Part shown: one piece after another, positions 11,501 through 25,069 of the stretch | How the letters are laid out: the number at the start of each line of letters is the position of its first letter | How positions within the stretch are numbered: position 1 is the stretch's first letter | DNA from: Rapana venosa | Lineage: Eukaryota > Mollusca > Gastropoda > Neogastropoda > Muricidae | DNA: 64,000 nucleotides | Direction of reading: 5' to 3' | Assembly: GCA_028751875.1 (NCBI GenBank) | Contig: CM054153.1 | Location: 35,430,588 to 35,494,587 of the forward strand | Made by a program: the position numbers and the translations under genes | The notes under the pieces: model-generated | Databases searched by the model: none | Told to the model about the DNA's origin: nothing | The model's input: only the letters and a program-made list of their open reading frames with translations

Positions 11501-11935
11501 ATATTTTATTAAGATTTGTTTTATATGATGTTTTTTTATTTTTATAAAGTATTTGTTATTTTTAAATTTAAGTTATAAATGTTGTTTTTAAAGGTAGTTT
11601 TTATAAATGTTATTTTGTTATGTTTTATATGTTTGTTTTATGTCTTTTTTATAATTTGTTATAATCATTTGTTAAATTGTTCAATTTGTTATAATTTTAT
11701 GTTTAAATTCATTTTTATAAGAATGTGAATTTTGTTTAATTTGGTTTGGATATGTTTGTTATTAGATTCATGTTGTTTAAATGAATGTTGATTTAATGTT
11801 TGTTATTTTTATTGTTATACCATTATAATTATTTGGGTTAACATATTATTTTAATTAAATGTAATATTTTAAATCATTTTGAAATTGGGGAAAATTCATT
11901 TATAAATTGTCAAAATTGTTTTTTAAGTCAGGATC
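5544..11935. repeat. AT-rich satellite, degraded array
   Basis: It starts abruptly at the join GCAGG|TGTCATGTTG. Recognisable blocks TGTTGTTATAA, ATAAGATGTCATG and ATAATGTCATGTT identify it as the family seen cleanly at 12181-27619. Most units have lost bases, and runs of T or A are stretched to four to nine. The sequence is over 85% A+T by eye with almost no C on the plus strand. Three small frames (8904-9128, 9662-9904, 10798-11001) read phenylalanine/tyrosine/leucine-rich peptides from this background and are rejected as genes. Confidence 0.88.
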
Positions 11936-12180
11936 ACATCATGCTTTTAAAGCATTTTACAATCACTTTTATCCAAAACATCTTATGAATTGCCTCATCA
12001 CATATGCTTCACGGTTTAAATCAATCTATCTGACTGTGACCACATCAAATTAGAACATCCTTATGAGTTAAGTATAGTTCCAATCAATATACTTTACGGG
12101 GCCCATCCACATCGACTTTGAAACGAGGGCCACATCCACTTTGACTTTTAATAGGGGGCACATAAATTTGACATATTTTT
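11936..12180. repeat. Island with 35-bp minisatellite remnants inside the AT-rich satellite
   Basis: Two or three degraded minisatellite units are visible, with CCCATCCACATCGACTTTG and GGGCCACATCCACTTTGAC at 12103-12170 and GGATCACATCATGC near 11940. About 140 bp between them (roughly 11955-12095) matches neither satellite well. Composition is clearly less T-rich than both flanks. It could be a small genuine insertion or a misassembled patch. Confidence 0.6.
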
Positions 12181-15100
12181 ATAAGGGAAAATTTTTTATG
12201 TAGAATTCATGGGATTTTCCCTTAATTAATTATAAATTAATTATTTAATGCAGTGTTGTTAAATGCCATTTTTATAAAAATGTCGTTATAAATCATGTGT
12301 TATTGTTATGTTATTATAATTTCATATTTAATGTTTTTTAATGAAGTGTTTATAAGTGTATGTTATATAAGTTTTTGTTAATGTTATGTTGTTATAAAAA
12401 ATGTTATGTTATTATAAGATGTATTGTTGTTATAAGATGTCATGTTGTTATAATGTTATGTTGTTATTTTAATGTTTTGTTGTTATAAGATGTTAAAACA
12501 TGTTATGTTGTTATAAGATGTCATGTTGTTATAATGTTATGTTGTTATTATAATGTCATGTTGTTATAAGATGTTATCTTGTTATAAGATGTCATGGTGT
12601 TATAATGTTAAGTTGTTATTATATCGTCATGTTGTTATAAGATGTTATGTTGTTATAAGATGTCATGTTGTTGTTATAATGTCATGTTGTTATTATAATG
12701 TCATGTTGTTATAAGATGTCATGTTGTTTTTATAATGTCATGTTGTTATTATAAGGTTATATTGATATAAGATGTCATGTTGTTATAGTATAATGTTATT
12801 ATTATAATGTCATGTTGTTATAAGATGTCATTGTTGTTATAATGTCATATTTTATTTTTAATGCCCTGTTGTATATGATGCATTTGTTGTTTAAGTTATG
12901 TTGTTATTATAATGTCATTTGTAGAAAAGTCAAGTTATTAATTTAAGTTATAGATTTTCATGTTGTTGTATAACCAAATGTTATATAATGTTATTTGTTA
13001 AAGAATGTCATGTTTTTATTTAATGTATGTTATAAGATGTCATTTGTTATAATGTTATGTTGTTTTTATAGTCATGTTGTTACAAGATGTTATGTTGTTA
13101 TTAATGTATGTGTTATAGTGTAAGTTTTATTTATGTTTTGTGTTATAATGTTAGTTATTAAGATGTTATGTTGTTATAAGATTCATGTTTTATAATGTTA
13201 TTTTGTTATTAAATATTGTTTTATAAGATGTTATCATTGTTATAAGTGTCATGTTGTTATAATGTTTAGTTGTTATTATAACGTCATGTTGTTATAAGAT
13301 GTCATGTTATTATAACGTCATGTTGTTATTATTATGTCATGTTGTTATAAGATGTGATGTTGTTGTAATAATATGATGCTGTTATTATAATGTCATGTTG
13401 TTATAAGATGTCAAGTTATAAGATGTCATGTTGTTGTTATAATGCCATATTATTATAATGTTTTGTTGTTATAAAAATGTCATGTTGTTATAAGGCCATG
13501 TTGTTATTATAATGTTATGTTATAAGATGCCATGTTGTTATAATGTTATGTTGTTATTATAACGTCATGTTGTTATAAGATGTCATGTTATTATAACGTC
13601 ATGTTGTTATAATGTCATGTTGTTTTTATAATGTCATGTTGTTATAAGATGTGATGTTGTTGTAATAATATGATGCTGTTATTATAATGTCATGTTGTTA
13701 TAAGATGTCAAGTTATAAGATGTTAAGTTATAAGATGTCATGTTGTTGATATAATGCCATGTTTTAATGTTATATTGTTATAAGATGTCATGATGTTATA
13801 ATATTATGTTATTATAATGTCATGTTCTCATAATATGTAATGTTGTTGTTATAATGTCATGTTATTAGAATGTTTTGTTGTTATAAGATGTCATATTGTT
13901 GTTATAATGTCATGTTATTATAATGTTATGCTGTTATAAGATGTCATGTTGTTGTGATAATATCATGTTGTTATTATAATGTTATGTTGTGATAAGATGT
14001 CATGTTGTTATAATGTTATGTTGCTATTATAATGTCATGTTGTTATAGAATGTCAAGTTATAAGATGTTAAGTTATAAGATGTCATGTTGTTGTTATAAT
14101 GCCATGTTATTATATTTTGTAGTTTGTTAAAGAATGTCATGTTATAAATCATATTTTTTATTGTAAATGTTTTTTATAAGAGTCATGTTGTTATAATGTA
14201 ATGTTGTTATTATAACGTCATGTTGTAATAAGATGGTATGTTGATATAAGATATTTTGTTATAATGCTTTGTTGTTATAATAATGTTATTTTATTATAAT
14301 GTTTTGTTGTTATAAGATGTTATGTTATAAGATGTTATGTTGTTATTATAATGTCATGTTGTTGTAAGATGTTATGTTGTTATTATAATGTCATGTAATA
14401 AAATGTTATTTTGTTATAAGATGTCAAGTTATAAGATGTCATGTTGCTGTTACAATGTCATGTTGTTATAAGATTTTTTGTTGTTATAAGATGTCATGTT
14501 GTAATAATATTAAATTGTTATTATAATGTCATGTTGTTATAAGCTGTCATGTTGTTATAAGATGTCATGCTGTTGTTATAATGTCATGTTGTTCAAAGTG
14601 TTATGTTGTTATAAGATGTCATGTTGTTTTTATAATGCCAGGTTAATATAATGTTATATTGTTATAAGATGCCATTTTGTTATAAAAATTAAGTTTATTA
14701 TTATGTCATGTTGTTATAAGATATGTTGCTATGAAATGTCATGTTGTTGTTATAATGTCAGGTTATTATACAGTGTTATGTTGTTATAAGATGTCATGTT
14801 GTTGTTATAATGCCAGGTTAATATAATGTTATATTGATATAAGATGTCATGTTGTTATAGTATAATGTTGTTATTATAATGTCATGTTGTTATAAGATGT
14901 CATGTTTTTGTAATGTCATATTTTTATTATAATGTTATGGTGTTAGAAGATGTCATGTTGTTATAATGTTATGTTGTTATTATAATGTCATGTTGTTAGA
15001 AGTCAAGTTATATAATGTTAAGTTATAAGATGTCATGTTGTTGTTATAGTGCCATGTTATTATAATGTTATGTTGTTATAAGAAAGTCATGTTGTTATTA

Positions 15101-18100
15101 TAATGTTATGTTATATGATGTCATGTTGTTATAATGTTATGTTGTTATTATAACGTCATGTTGTTACAAGATGTTATGTTGTTATAAGATGTCATGTTGT
15201 TATAATTTTATGTTATTATTATAATGTTATGTAGTTATTATAATGTTTTGTTGTTATAAGATGTTATGTTGTTATAAGATGTCATCTTGTTATAATGTTA
15301 TGTTGTTATTATAATGTTATGTTGTTATAAGATGTTATCTTTTTATAAGATGTCATGTTGTTTTAATGTTTAGTTGGTATTATAACGTCATGTTGTTATA
15401 AGATGTCATGTTATTATAACGTCTGTTGTTTTTTAAAATGTCATGTTTTATTATAATGTATGTTGTTAAAAGTGTGATGTTGTTTTTATAAATTGATGTT
15501 GTTATTAAAATTGTCATGTTGTTATAAGATTAAATTTTTATAATGTTAAGTTTAAGATGTCATGTTTTTTGTTACAAAGCTGTTTTTTATAATGTTTTGT
15601 TGTATAAGAATGTCATGTTGTTATAATGCGTTTTGTTTTTAAATAATGTTATGTTATAAGATGCCATGTTGTTATAATGTTATGTTGTTATTATAATGTC
15701 ATGTTGTTATAAGATGTCATGTTGTTAGAATGTCATGTTGTTTTTATAATGTTATGTTATAAGATGTCATGTTGTTATAATGTTATGTTGTTATTATAAC
15801 GTCATTTTGTTATAATATGTTATGTTGTTATAAGATTTAATGTTGTTATAATGTTATGTTGTTATTATAATGTCATGTCGTTATAAGATATAATGCCATG
15901 TTGTTATTATAATGTTATGTTATAAGATGCCATGTTGTTATAATGTTATGTTGTTATTATAATGTCATGTTGTAATAAGATGTCATGTTGTTATAATGTC
16001 ATGTTGTTATTATAATGTTATGTTATAAGATGTCAAGTTGTTATAAGAATGTCATGTTGTTATAATGTCATTTTGTTATTATAATGTTATGTTATAAGAT
16101 GTCTTGCTGTTATAATGTTATGTTGTTATTATAACGTCATGTTGTTATAAGATGTCATGTTGTTATAATGTTATTTTGTTATTATAATGTTATGTTGTTA
16201 GTATAATGTTTTGTTGTTATAAGATGTTATAACATGTTATGTTGTTATAATATGTCATGTTGTTATAATGTTATATTGTTATTATAATGTTATGTTGTTA
16301 TAAGATGTTATGTTGTTATAAGATATCAGGGTGTTATAATGTTAAGTTGTTATTATATCGTCATGTTGTTATAAGATGTCATGTTGTTATAAGATGTCAT
16401 GTTGTTGTTATAATGTCATGTTGTAATTATAATGTCATGTTGTTATACGATGTCATTTTGTTTTTATAATGTCTTGTTGTTATTATAAGGTTATGTTGTT
16501 ATAAGATGTCATGTTGTTGTTATAATGTCATGTTTTATACGTGTTTGTTTTTTTAAAAAGTCATGTTGTTGTTATAATGCGAGGTTAATGTCATGTTTTA
16601 TTGTTATAAGATGTCATGTTGTTATAGTATAATGTGGTTATTTTCATGTCATGTTGTTATAAGATGTCATGTTGTTATAATGTCATGTTTTTTTTATAAT
16701 GTTATGTCGTTATAAGATGTCATGTTGTTATAATGTTATGTTGTTATTATAATGTCATGTTGTTAGAAGATGTCAAGTTATAAAATGTTAAGTTATAAGA
16801 TGTCGTGTTGTTGTTATAATGCCATGTTATTATAATGTTATGTTGGTTTAAGAATGTCATGTTGTTATTATAATGTCAAGTTGTTATAAGATGTGATGTT
16901 GTTGTAATAATGTCATTTTGTTATTATAACGTCATGTTGTTATAAGATGTCAAGTTATAAGATGTTAAGTTATAAGATGTGATGTTGTTGTTATAATGCA
17001 ATGTTATTATAATGTTTTGTTGTTATAAGAATGTCATATTGTTATAATGCCATGTTGTTATTATAATGTTATGTTATAAGATGCCATGTTGTTATACTGT
17101 TATGTTGTTATTATAACGTCATGTTGTTATAAGATGTTATGTTGTTATAATGTCATGTTGTTATTATAATGCTATTTTAAAAGATGTCATCTTGTTATAA
17201 TGTTATGTTGTTATTATAACGTCATGTTGTTATAAGATGTTATGTTGTTATAAGATGTCATGTTGTTATAATATTATGTTGTTATTATAATGTCATGTTG
17301 TTATAAGATATCATGCCATGTTATTATAATGTTATATTGTTATAACATGTCATGTTGTTATAATATTATGTTATTATAATGTCATGTTGTCATAAGATGT
17401 TATATTGTTATAAGATGTAATGTTGTTGTTATAATGTCATTTTATGAGAATGCTTTTTTGCTATAAGATGTCATATTGTTGTTATAATGTCATGTTGTTA
17501 TAATGTCGTGTTGTTATTATAATGTTATGTAGTTATAAGATGTTAAGTTATAAGATGTTGTTATAATATGTCATGTTGTTATAAAGTTATGTTGTTATTA
17601 TAATGTCATGTTGTTGTAAGATGTTATGTTGTTATTATAATGTCATGTAATAAAATGTTATTTTGTTATAGGATGTCAAGTTATAATATGTCATGTTGCC
17701 TGTTACAATGTCATGTTGTTATAAGATGTTATGTTGTTATAAGATGTCATGTTGTTATAATATAATGTTGTTATTATAATGTTATGTTGTTATTATAATG
17801 TTTTGTTGGTATAAGATGTTATGTTATAAGATGTTATGTTGTTATAAGATGTCATGTTGTTATAACGTTATGTTGTTATTGTAATATCATGTTGTTATCA
17901 GATGTTATCTTGTTATAAGATGTCATGTTGTTATAATGTTCTGTTGTTATTATAATGTCATGTTGTTATAAGATGTTATGTTGTTATTATAATGTCATGT
18001 AATAAAATGTTATGTTGTTATAAGATGTCAAGTTATAAGATGTCATGTGTCTGTTGCAATGTCATGTTGTTATAAGAAGTTATGTTGTTATAAGATGTCA

Positions 18101-21100
18101 TGTTGTTATAATGTTAAGTTCTTATTATAATGTCATGTTGTTATAAGCTGTCATGTTGTTATAAGATGTCATGTTTTGTTATAATGTCATGTTATTACAA
18201 TGTTATGTTGTTATAAGATGTCATGTTGTTATAATGTCATGTTGTTATAAAGTGTTATGTTGTTATAAGATTACATGTTGTTGTTACTATGCCAGGTTAT
18301 TATAATGTTATATTGTTATAAGATGCCATTGTGTTATAATATTATGTTGTTATTATTATGTCATGTTGTTATAAGATATGTTGTTATAAAATGTCATGTT
18401 GTTGTTATAATGTCAGGTTATTATAATGTTATATTGTTATAAGATGCCCTTGTGTTATAATATTATGTTGTTATTAATATGTCATGTTGTTATAAGATTG
18501 TTTTATAAAATGTCATGTTGTTGTTATAATGTCAGGTTTTTTATAATGTTTATTGTTTTTAAATTTTCATTTTTCTTTATAGTTTATGTTGTTTTATAAT
18601 GTCATGTTGTTATAAGATGTCATGTTGTTTTTTATAAATTTTCTGTTCTTATGCAGTGTCTGTTGTTATAAGATGTCATTTTGTTGTTATAATTCCAGGT
18701 TAATATAATGTTATATTGTTATAAGATGTCATGTTGTTATAGTATAATGTTGTTATTATAATGTCATGTTGTTATAAGATGTCATGTTGTTATAATGTCA
18801 TGTTTTTATTATAAAGTTATGTTGTTATAAGATGTCATGTAGTTATAATGTTATGTTGTTATTATAACGTCATATTGTTTTTATAATGTCATGTTTTTAT
18901 TATAATGTTATGTTGTTATTATAAAGTTATTTTATAAGATGTCATGCTGTTATAATGTTATGTTGTTATTATAACGTCATGTTGTTATAAGATGTTTTGT
19001 TGTTATAAGATGTCATGTTGGTATAATGTTATGTTGTTATTATAATGTTATGTTGTTATATAACGTTTTGTTGTTATAAGATGTTATAACATGTTCTGAT
19101 GTTATAAGATGTCATGTTGTTATAAGCGTTATGTTGTTATTGTAATGTCATGTTGTTATAAGAAGTTATGTTGTTATAAGATGTCATGTTGTTATAATGT
19201 TAAGTTGTTATTATAATGTCATGTTGTTATAAGCTGTCGTGTTGTTATAAGATGTCATGTTGTTGTTATAATGTCATGTTGTTATAAGATGTTTTGTTGT
19301 TATAAGATGTCATGTTGGTATATTGTTATGTTGTTATTATAATGTTATGTTGTTATTATAACGTTTTGTTGTTATAAGATGTTATAACATGTTCTGTTGT
19401 TATAAGATGTCATTTTGTTATAACGTTATGTTGTTATTGTAATGTCATGTTGTTATAAGAAGTTCTGTTGTTATAAGATGTCATGTTGTTATAACGTTAT
19501 GTTGTTATTGTAATGTCATGTTGTTATAAGATGTTCTGTTGTTATAAGATGTCATGTTGTTATAACGTTATGTTGTTATTGTAATGTCATGTTGTTATAA
19601 GAAGTTATGTTGTTATAAGATGTCATGTTGTTATAATGTTATGTTGTTATTATAATGTCATGTTGTTATAAAATATTATCTTGTTATAAGATGTCATGTA
19701 ATAAAATGTTATGTTGTTATATGATGTCATGTTATAAGATGTCATGTGTCTGTTACAATGTCATGTTGTTATAAGAAGTTATGTTGTTATAAGATATCAT
19801 GTTGTTATAATGTTAAGTTGTTATTATAATGTCATGTTGTTATAATATAATGTTGTTATAAGATGTCATGTTGTTATAGTATAATGTTGTTATTATAATG
19901 ACATGTTGTGATAATATGACATGTTGTTGTTATAATGTAATGTTATTATACAGTGTTATGTTGTTATAAGATGTCATGTTGTTGTTATAACTTCATGTTA
20001 CTAGAATGTTTTGTTGTTATAAGATGTCATATTGTTGTTATATTGTCATGTTATTATAATGTTATGTTGTTATAAGATGTCATGTTGTTGTTACAATGTC
20101 ATGTTGTTATTATAATGTTAGGTTGTTATAGATGTCATGTTTTTTATAATGTTATGTTTGTTATTTATAATGTTCATGTTTTAAAATCCCAAATTTTATA
20201 ACATGTTATGTTATAAGAGTCATGTTGTTGTTAAAATGCCATGTTATTATAATGTTATGTTGTTATAAGATTGTCATGTTGTTGTTATAATGTCATGTTG
20301 TTATTATAATGTTATGTTATAAGATGTCATGTTGTTTTAATGTTATGTTGTTATTATAACGTCATGTTTTTATCAGATGTTTTGTTGTTATAAGATGTTA
20401 TGTTGTTATAAGAGGTCATGTTTTTATCATGTTATGTTGTTATTATAATGTCATATTGTTATAAGATGTTATCTTGTTATAAGATGTCATGTTGTTCTAC
20501 TGTTAAGTTGTTATTATAACGTCATGTTGCTATAAGATGTCATGTTGTTATAATGTCATGTTGATATTATATTGTTATGTTGTTATAAGATGTCATGTTG
20601 TTGTTATAATGTCATGTTGTTATAAGATGTCATGTTGTTGTAATAATGTCATTTTGTTATAGAGTGTTATGTTGTTATAAGATGTCATGTTGTTGTTATA
20701 ATGCCAGGTTATTATAATGTTATATTGTTATAAGATGCCATAATGTTATAATATTATGTTGTTCTTATAATGTCATGTTGTTAAAAGATATCTTATTAAA
20801 AGATGTCAAGTTATAAGATGCCATGTTGCTGTTACAATGTCATGTTGTTATTAGATGTTATGTTGTTATAAGATGTCATGTTGTTATAATGTTAAGTTGT
20901 TATTATAATGTCATTTGTTATAAGCTGTCTTGTTGTTATAAGATGTCATGTTGTTGTTGTTATAATGTCATGTTATTATAATGTGATGTTGTTATAAGAT
21001 GTCATGTTGTTGTTATAATGTCATGTTGATATACAGTGTTATGTTGTTATAAGATGTCATGTTGTTGTTATAATGCAAGGTTATTATAATGTTATGTTGT

Positions 21101-22298
21101 TATAAGATGTCATGTTGTTGTTATAATGTCATGTTCTTATAAGATGTCAAGTTATAAGATGTTAAGTTATAAGATGTCATGTTGTTGTTATAATGACATA
21201 ATATAATGTTGTATTGTTATAAGATGTCAAGATGTTATAATATTATGTTATTATAATGCCATGTTCTCATCAGATGTTATGTTGTTATAAGATGTGAAGT
21301 TGTTGTTATAATGTCATGTTATTAGAATGTTTTTGTTTAATAAAATGTCATTATTGTTTATTATTGTATGTATTTAATGTTATGTTGTTATAAGATGTCA
21401 TGTTGTTGTTATAATGTCATGTTGTTATTTTAATATTATGATGTTATAAAATGTCATGTTGTTGTTATAATGGTATGTTGTTATTATAATGTCATGTTGT
21501 TATATAGTGTTATGTTGTTATAAGATGTCATGTTGTTGTTATAATGCAGGGTTATTATAATGTTATATTGTTATAACATGCCATGTTGTTAAAATAAAAT
21601 GTTGTTATAATATTGTCATGTTGTTATAACATATGTTGTTATAAGATGTCATGTTGTTGTTATAATGTCATGTTGTTAATATAATGTTATGTTGTTATAA
21701 GATGTCATGTTGTTATAATGTTATGTTGTTATTATAATGTCATGTTGTTATAAGATGTCAAGTTATACGATGTTAAGTTATAAGATGTCATGTTGTTGTT
21801 ATAATGCCATGTTATTATAATGTTATGTTGTTATAAGAATGTCATGTCATAATATCATGTTGTTATTGTAATGTTATGTTATAAGATGTCATGTTGTTAT
21901 AATGTTATGTTGTTATTATAACGTCATGTTGTTATAAGATGTTATGTTGATATAAGATGTCATGTTGTTATAATGTTATGTTGTTATAATAATGTTATGT
22001 TATTATAATGTTTTGTTGTTATAAGATGTTATGTTATAAGATGTTATGTTGTTATAAGATGTCATGTTGTTATGTTATGTTGTTATTATAATGTCATGTT
22101 GTTGTAAGATGTCATGTTGTTATTATAATGTCATGTTGTTATAAGATATGTTGTTATAAGATGTCGTGTTATTGTGATAATGTCAGGTTATTATAATGTT
22201 ATGTTGTTATAAAATGTCATGTTGTTCTTATAATGCCAGGTCATTATAATGTTATATTGTTATAAGATGGCATGTTTTTAAAATATTATGTTGTTATT

Positions 22299-23683
22299 AT
22301 AATGTCATATTGTTATAAGATATGTTGTTATAAGATGTCATGTTATTGTGATAATGTCAGGTTATTATAATGTTATGTTGTTATAAGATGTCATGTTGTT
22401 GTTATAATGTCATGTTGTTATTATAATGTAATGTTGTTAAAAGATTTCATGTTGTTATAATGTTATGTTGTTATTATAATGTCATGTTGTCATAAGATGT
22501 CAAGTTATAAGATGTTAAGTTATAAGATGTCATATTGTTGTTATAATGCCATGTTATAATGTTATATTGTTATAAGATGTCATGATGTTATAATATTATG
22601 TTATTAAAATATTATATTTTCATAAGATGTTATGTTGTTATAAGATGTAATGTTGTTGTTATAATGTCATTTTATTGGAATGTTATGTTGTTATAAGATT
22701 TCATGTCCTTATAATGTCAGGTTGTTATTATAATGTTTTCTTGTTATAAGGTGTCATGTTGTTGTTATAATGTCAGGTTGTTAGTATAATGTTATGTTGT
22801 TATAAGATGTTAAGTTATAAGATGTCATGTTGGAATAAAGTTATGTTGTTATTATAATGTCATGTTGTTGTAAGATGTTATGCTGTTTATTATAATGTCA
22901 TGTAATAAAATGTTATGTTGTTATATGATGTCAAGTTATAAGATGTCATGTTGCTGTTACAATGTCATGTTGTTATGAGATATGTTGTTATAAGACGTCA
23001 TGTTGTTATAATGTTAAGTTGTTATTATAATATCATGTTGTTATAAGATGTCATGTTGTCATAAGATGTCATGTTGTTGTTATAATGTCATGTTGTTATT
23101 ATAATGTCATGTTGTTATTAGATGTCATGTTGTTGTTATAATGTCATGTTGTTATCATCATGTTATATTGTTATAAGATGTCATGTTGTTGTTATAATGT
23201 CATGTTGTTATTATAATGTCATGTTGTTATAAGATGTAATGTTGTTGTTATAATGTCATGTTACTAGAATGTTTTGTGGTTATAAGATGTCATATTGCTG
23301 TTATAATGTCATGTTATTATAATGTTTTGTTGTTATAAGATGTCATGTTGCTGTTATAATGTCATGTTGTCATAAGATGTTAACTTGTTATAAGATGTCA
23401 CGTTCTTGTTATAATGTTATGTTGTGATTATAATGTCATGTTGTTATAAGATGTCAAGTTATAAGATGTTAAGTTATAAGATGTCATGTTGTTGTTATAA
23501 TGCCATGTTATAGTGTTATATTGTTATAAGATGTCATGATGTTATAATATTATGTTATTATAATGTCATGTTCTCATAAGATGTTATGTTGTTATAAGAT
23601 GTAATGTTGTTGTTATAATGTCATGTTATTAGAATGTTTTGTTCTTATAAGATGTCATATTGTTGTTATAATGTCATGTTATT
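22299..23683. repeat. 1385-bp segmental unit, copy 1, within the AT-rich satellite
   Basis: This block and the next are tandem near-identical copies. Shared rare markers are offset by 1385-1386 bp: CATATTGTTATAAGATATG at 22306 and 23691, and TTACTAGAATGTTTTGTGG at 23261 and 24647. Such rare variants in the same order indicate duplication of a whole multi-unit block rather than unit-by-unit slippage. Confidence 0.85.
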
Positions 23684-25069
23684 ATAATGTCATATTGTTA
23701 TAAGATATGTTGTTATAAGATGTCATGTTATTGTGATAATGTCAGGTTATTATAATGTTATGTTGTTATAAGATGTCATGTTGTTGTTATAATGTCATGT
23801 TGTTATTATAATGTAATGTTGTTAAAAGATTTCATGTTGTTATAATGTTATGTTGTTATTATAATGTCATGTTGTTATAAGATGTCAAGTTATAAGATGT
23901 TAAGTTATAAGATGTCATATTGTTGTTATAATGCCATGTTATAATGTTATATTGTTATAAGATGTCATGATGTTATAATATTATGTTATTAAAATTTATG
24001 TTTTCATAAGATGTTATGTTGTTATAAGATGTAATGTTGTTGTTATAATGTCATTTTATTGGAATGTTATGTTGTTATAAGATTTCATGTTCTTATAATG
24101 TCAGGTTGTTATTATAATGTTTTCTTGTTATAAGGTGTCATGTTGTTGTTATAATGTCAGGTTGTTATTATAATGTTATGTTGTTAAATAAGATGTTAAG
24201 TTATAAGATGTCATGTTGGTATAAAGTTATGTTGTTATTATAATGTCATGTTGTTGTAAGATGTTATGCTGTTTATTATAATGTCATGTAATAAAATGTT
24301 ATGTTGTTATAAGATGTCAAGTTATAAGATGTCATGTTGCTGTTACAATGTCATGTTGTTATGAGATATGTTGTTATAAGACGTCATGTTGTTATAATGT
24401 TAAGTTGTTATTATAATATCATGTTGTTATAAGATGTCATGTTGTCATAAGATGTAATGTTGTTTTTATAATGTCATGTTGTTATTATAATGTCATGTTG
24501 TTATTAGATGTCATGTTGTTGTTATAATGTCATGTTGTTGTCATCATGTTATATTGTTATAAGATGTCATGTTGTTGTTATAATGTCATGTTGTTATTAT
24601 AATGTCATGTTGTTATAAGATGTAATGTTGTTGTTATAATGTCATGTTACTAGAATGTTTTGTGGTTATAAGATGTCATATTGCTGTTATAATGTCATGT
24701 TATTATAATGTTATGTTGTTACAAGATGTCATGTTGCTGTTATAATGTCATGTTGTCATAAGATGTTAACTTGTTATAAGATGTCACGTTCTTGTTATAA
24801 TGTTATGTTGTGATTATAATGTCATGTTGTTATAAGATGTCAAGTTATAAGATGTTAAGTTATAAGATGTCATGTTGTTGATATAATGCCATGTTATAAT
24901 GTTATATTGTTATAAGATGTCATGATGTTATAATATTATGTTATTATAATGTCATGTTCTCATAAGATGTTATGTTGTTATAAGATGTAATGTTGTTGTT
25001 ATAATGTCATGTTATTAGAATGTTTTGTTCTTATAAGATGTCATATTGTTGTTATAATGTCATGTTATT
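23684..25069. repeat. 1385-bp segmental unit, copy 2, within the AT-rich satellite
   Basis: This is the second tandem copy of 22299-23683, with only scattered differences (for example, TGTTATCATCATG in copy 1 against TGTTGTCATCATG in copy 2). The high identity implies recent unequal exchange. A duplicated read overlap in assembly is the alternative, but the few fixed differences argue against it. Confidence 0.83.
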
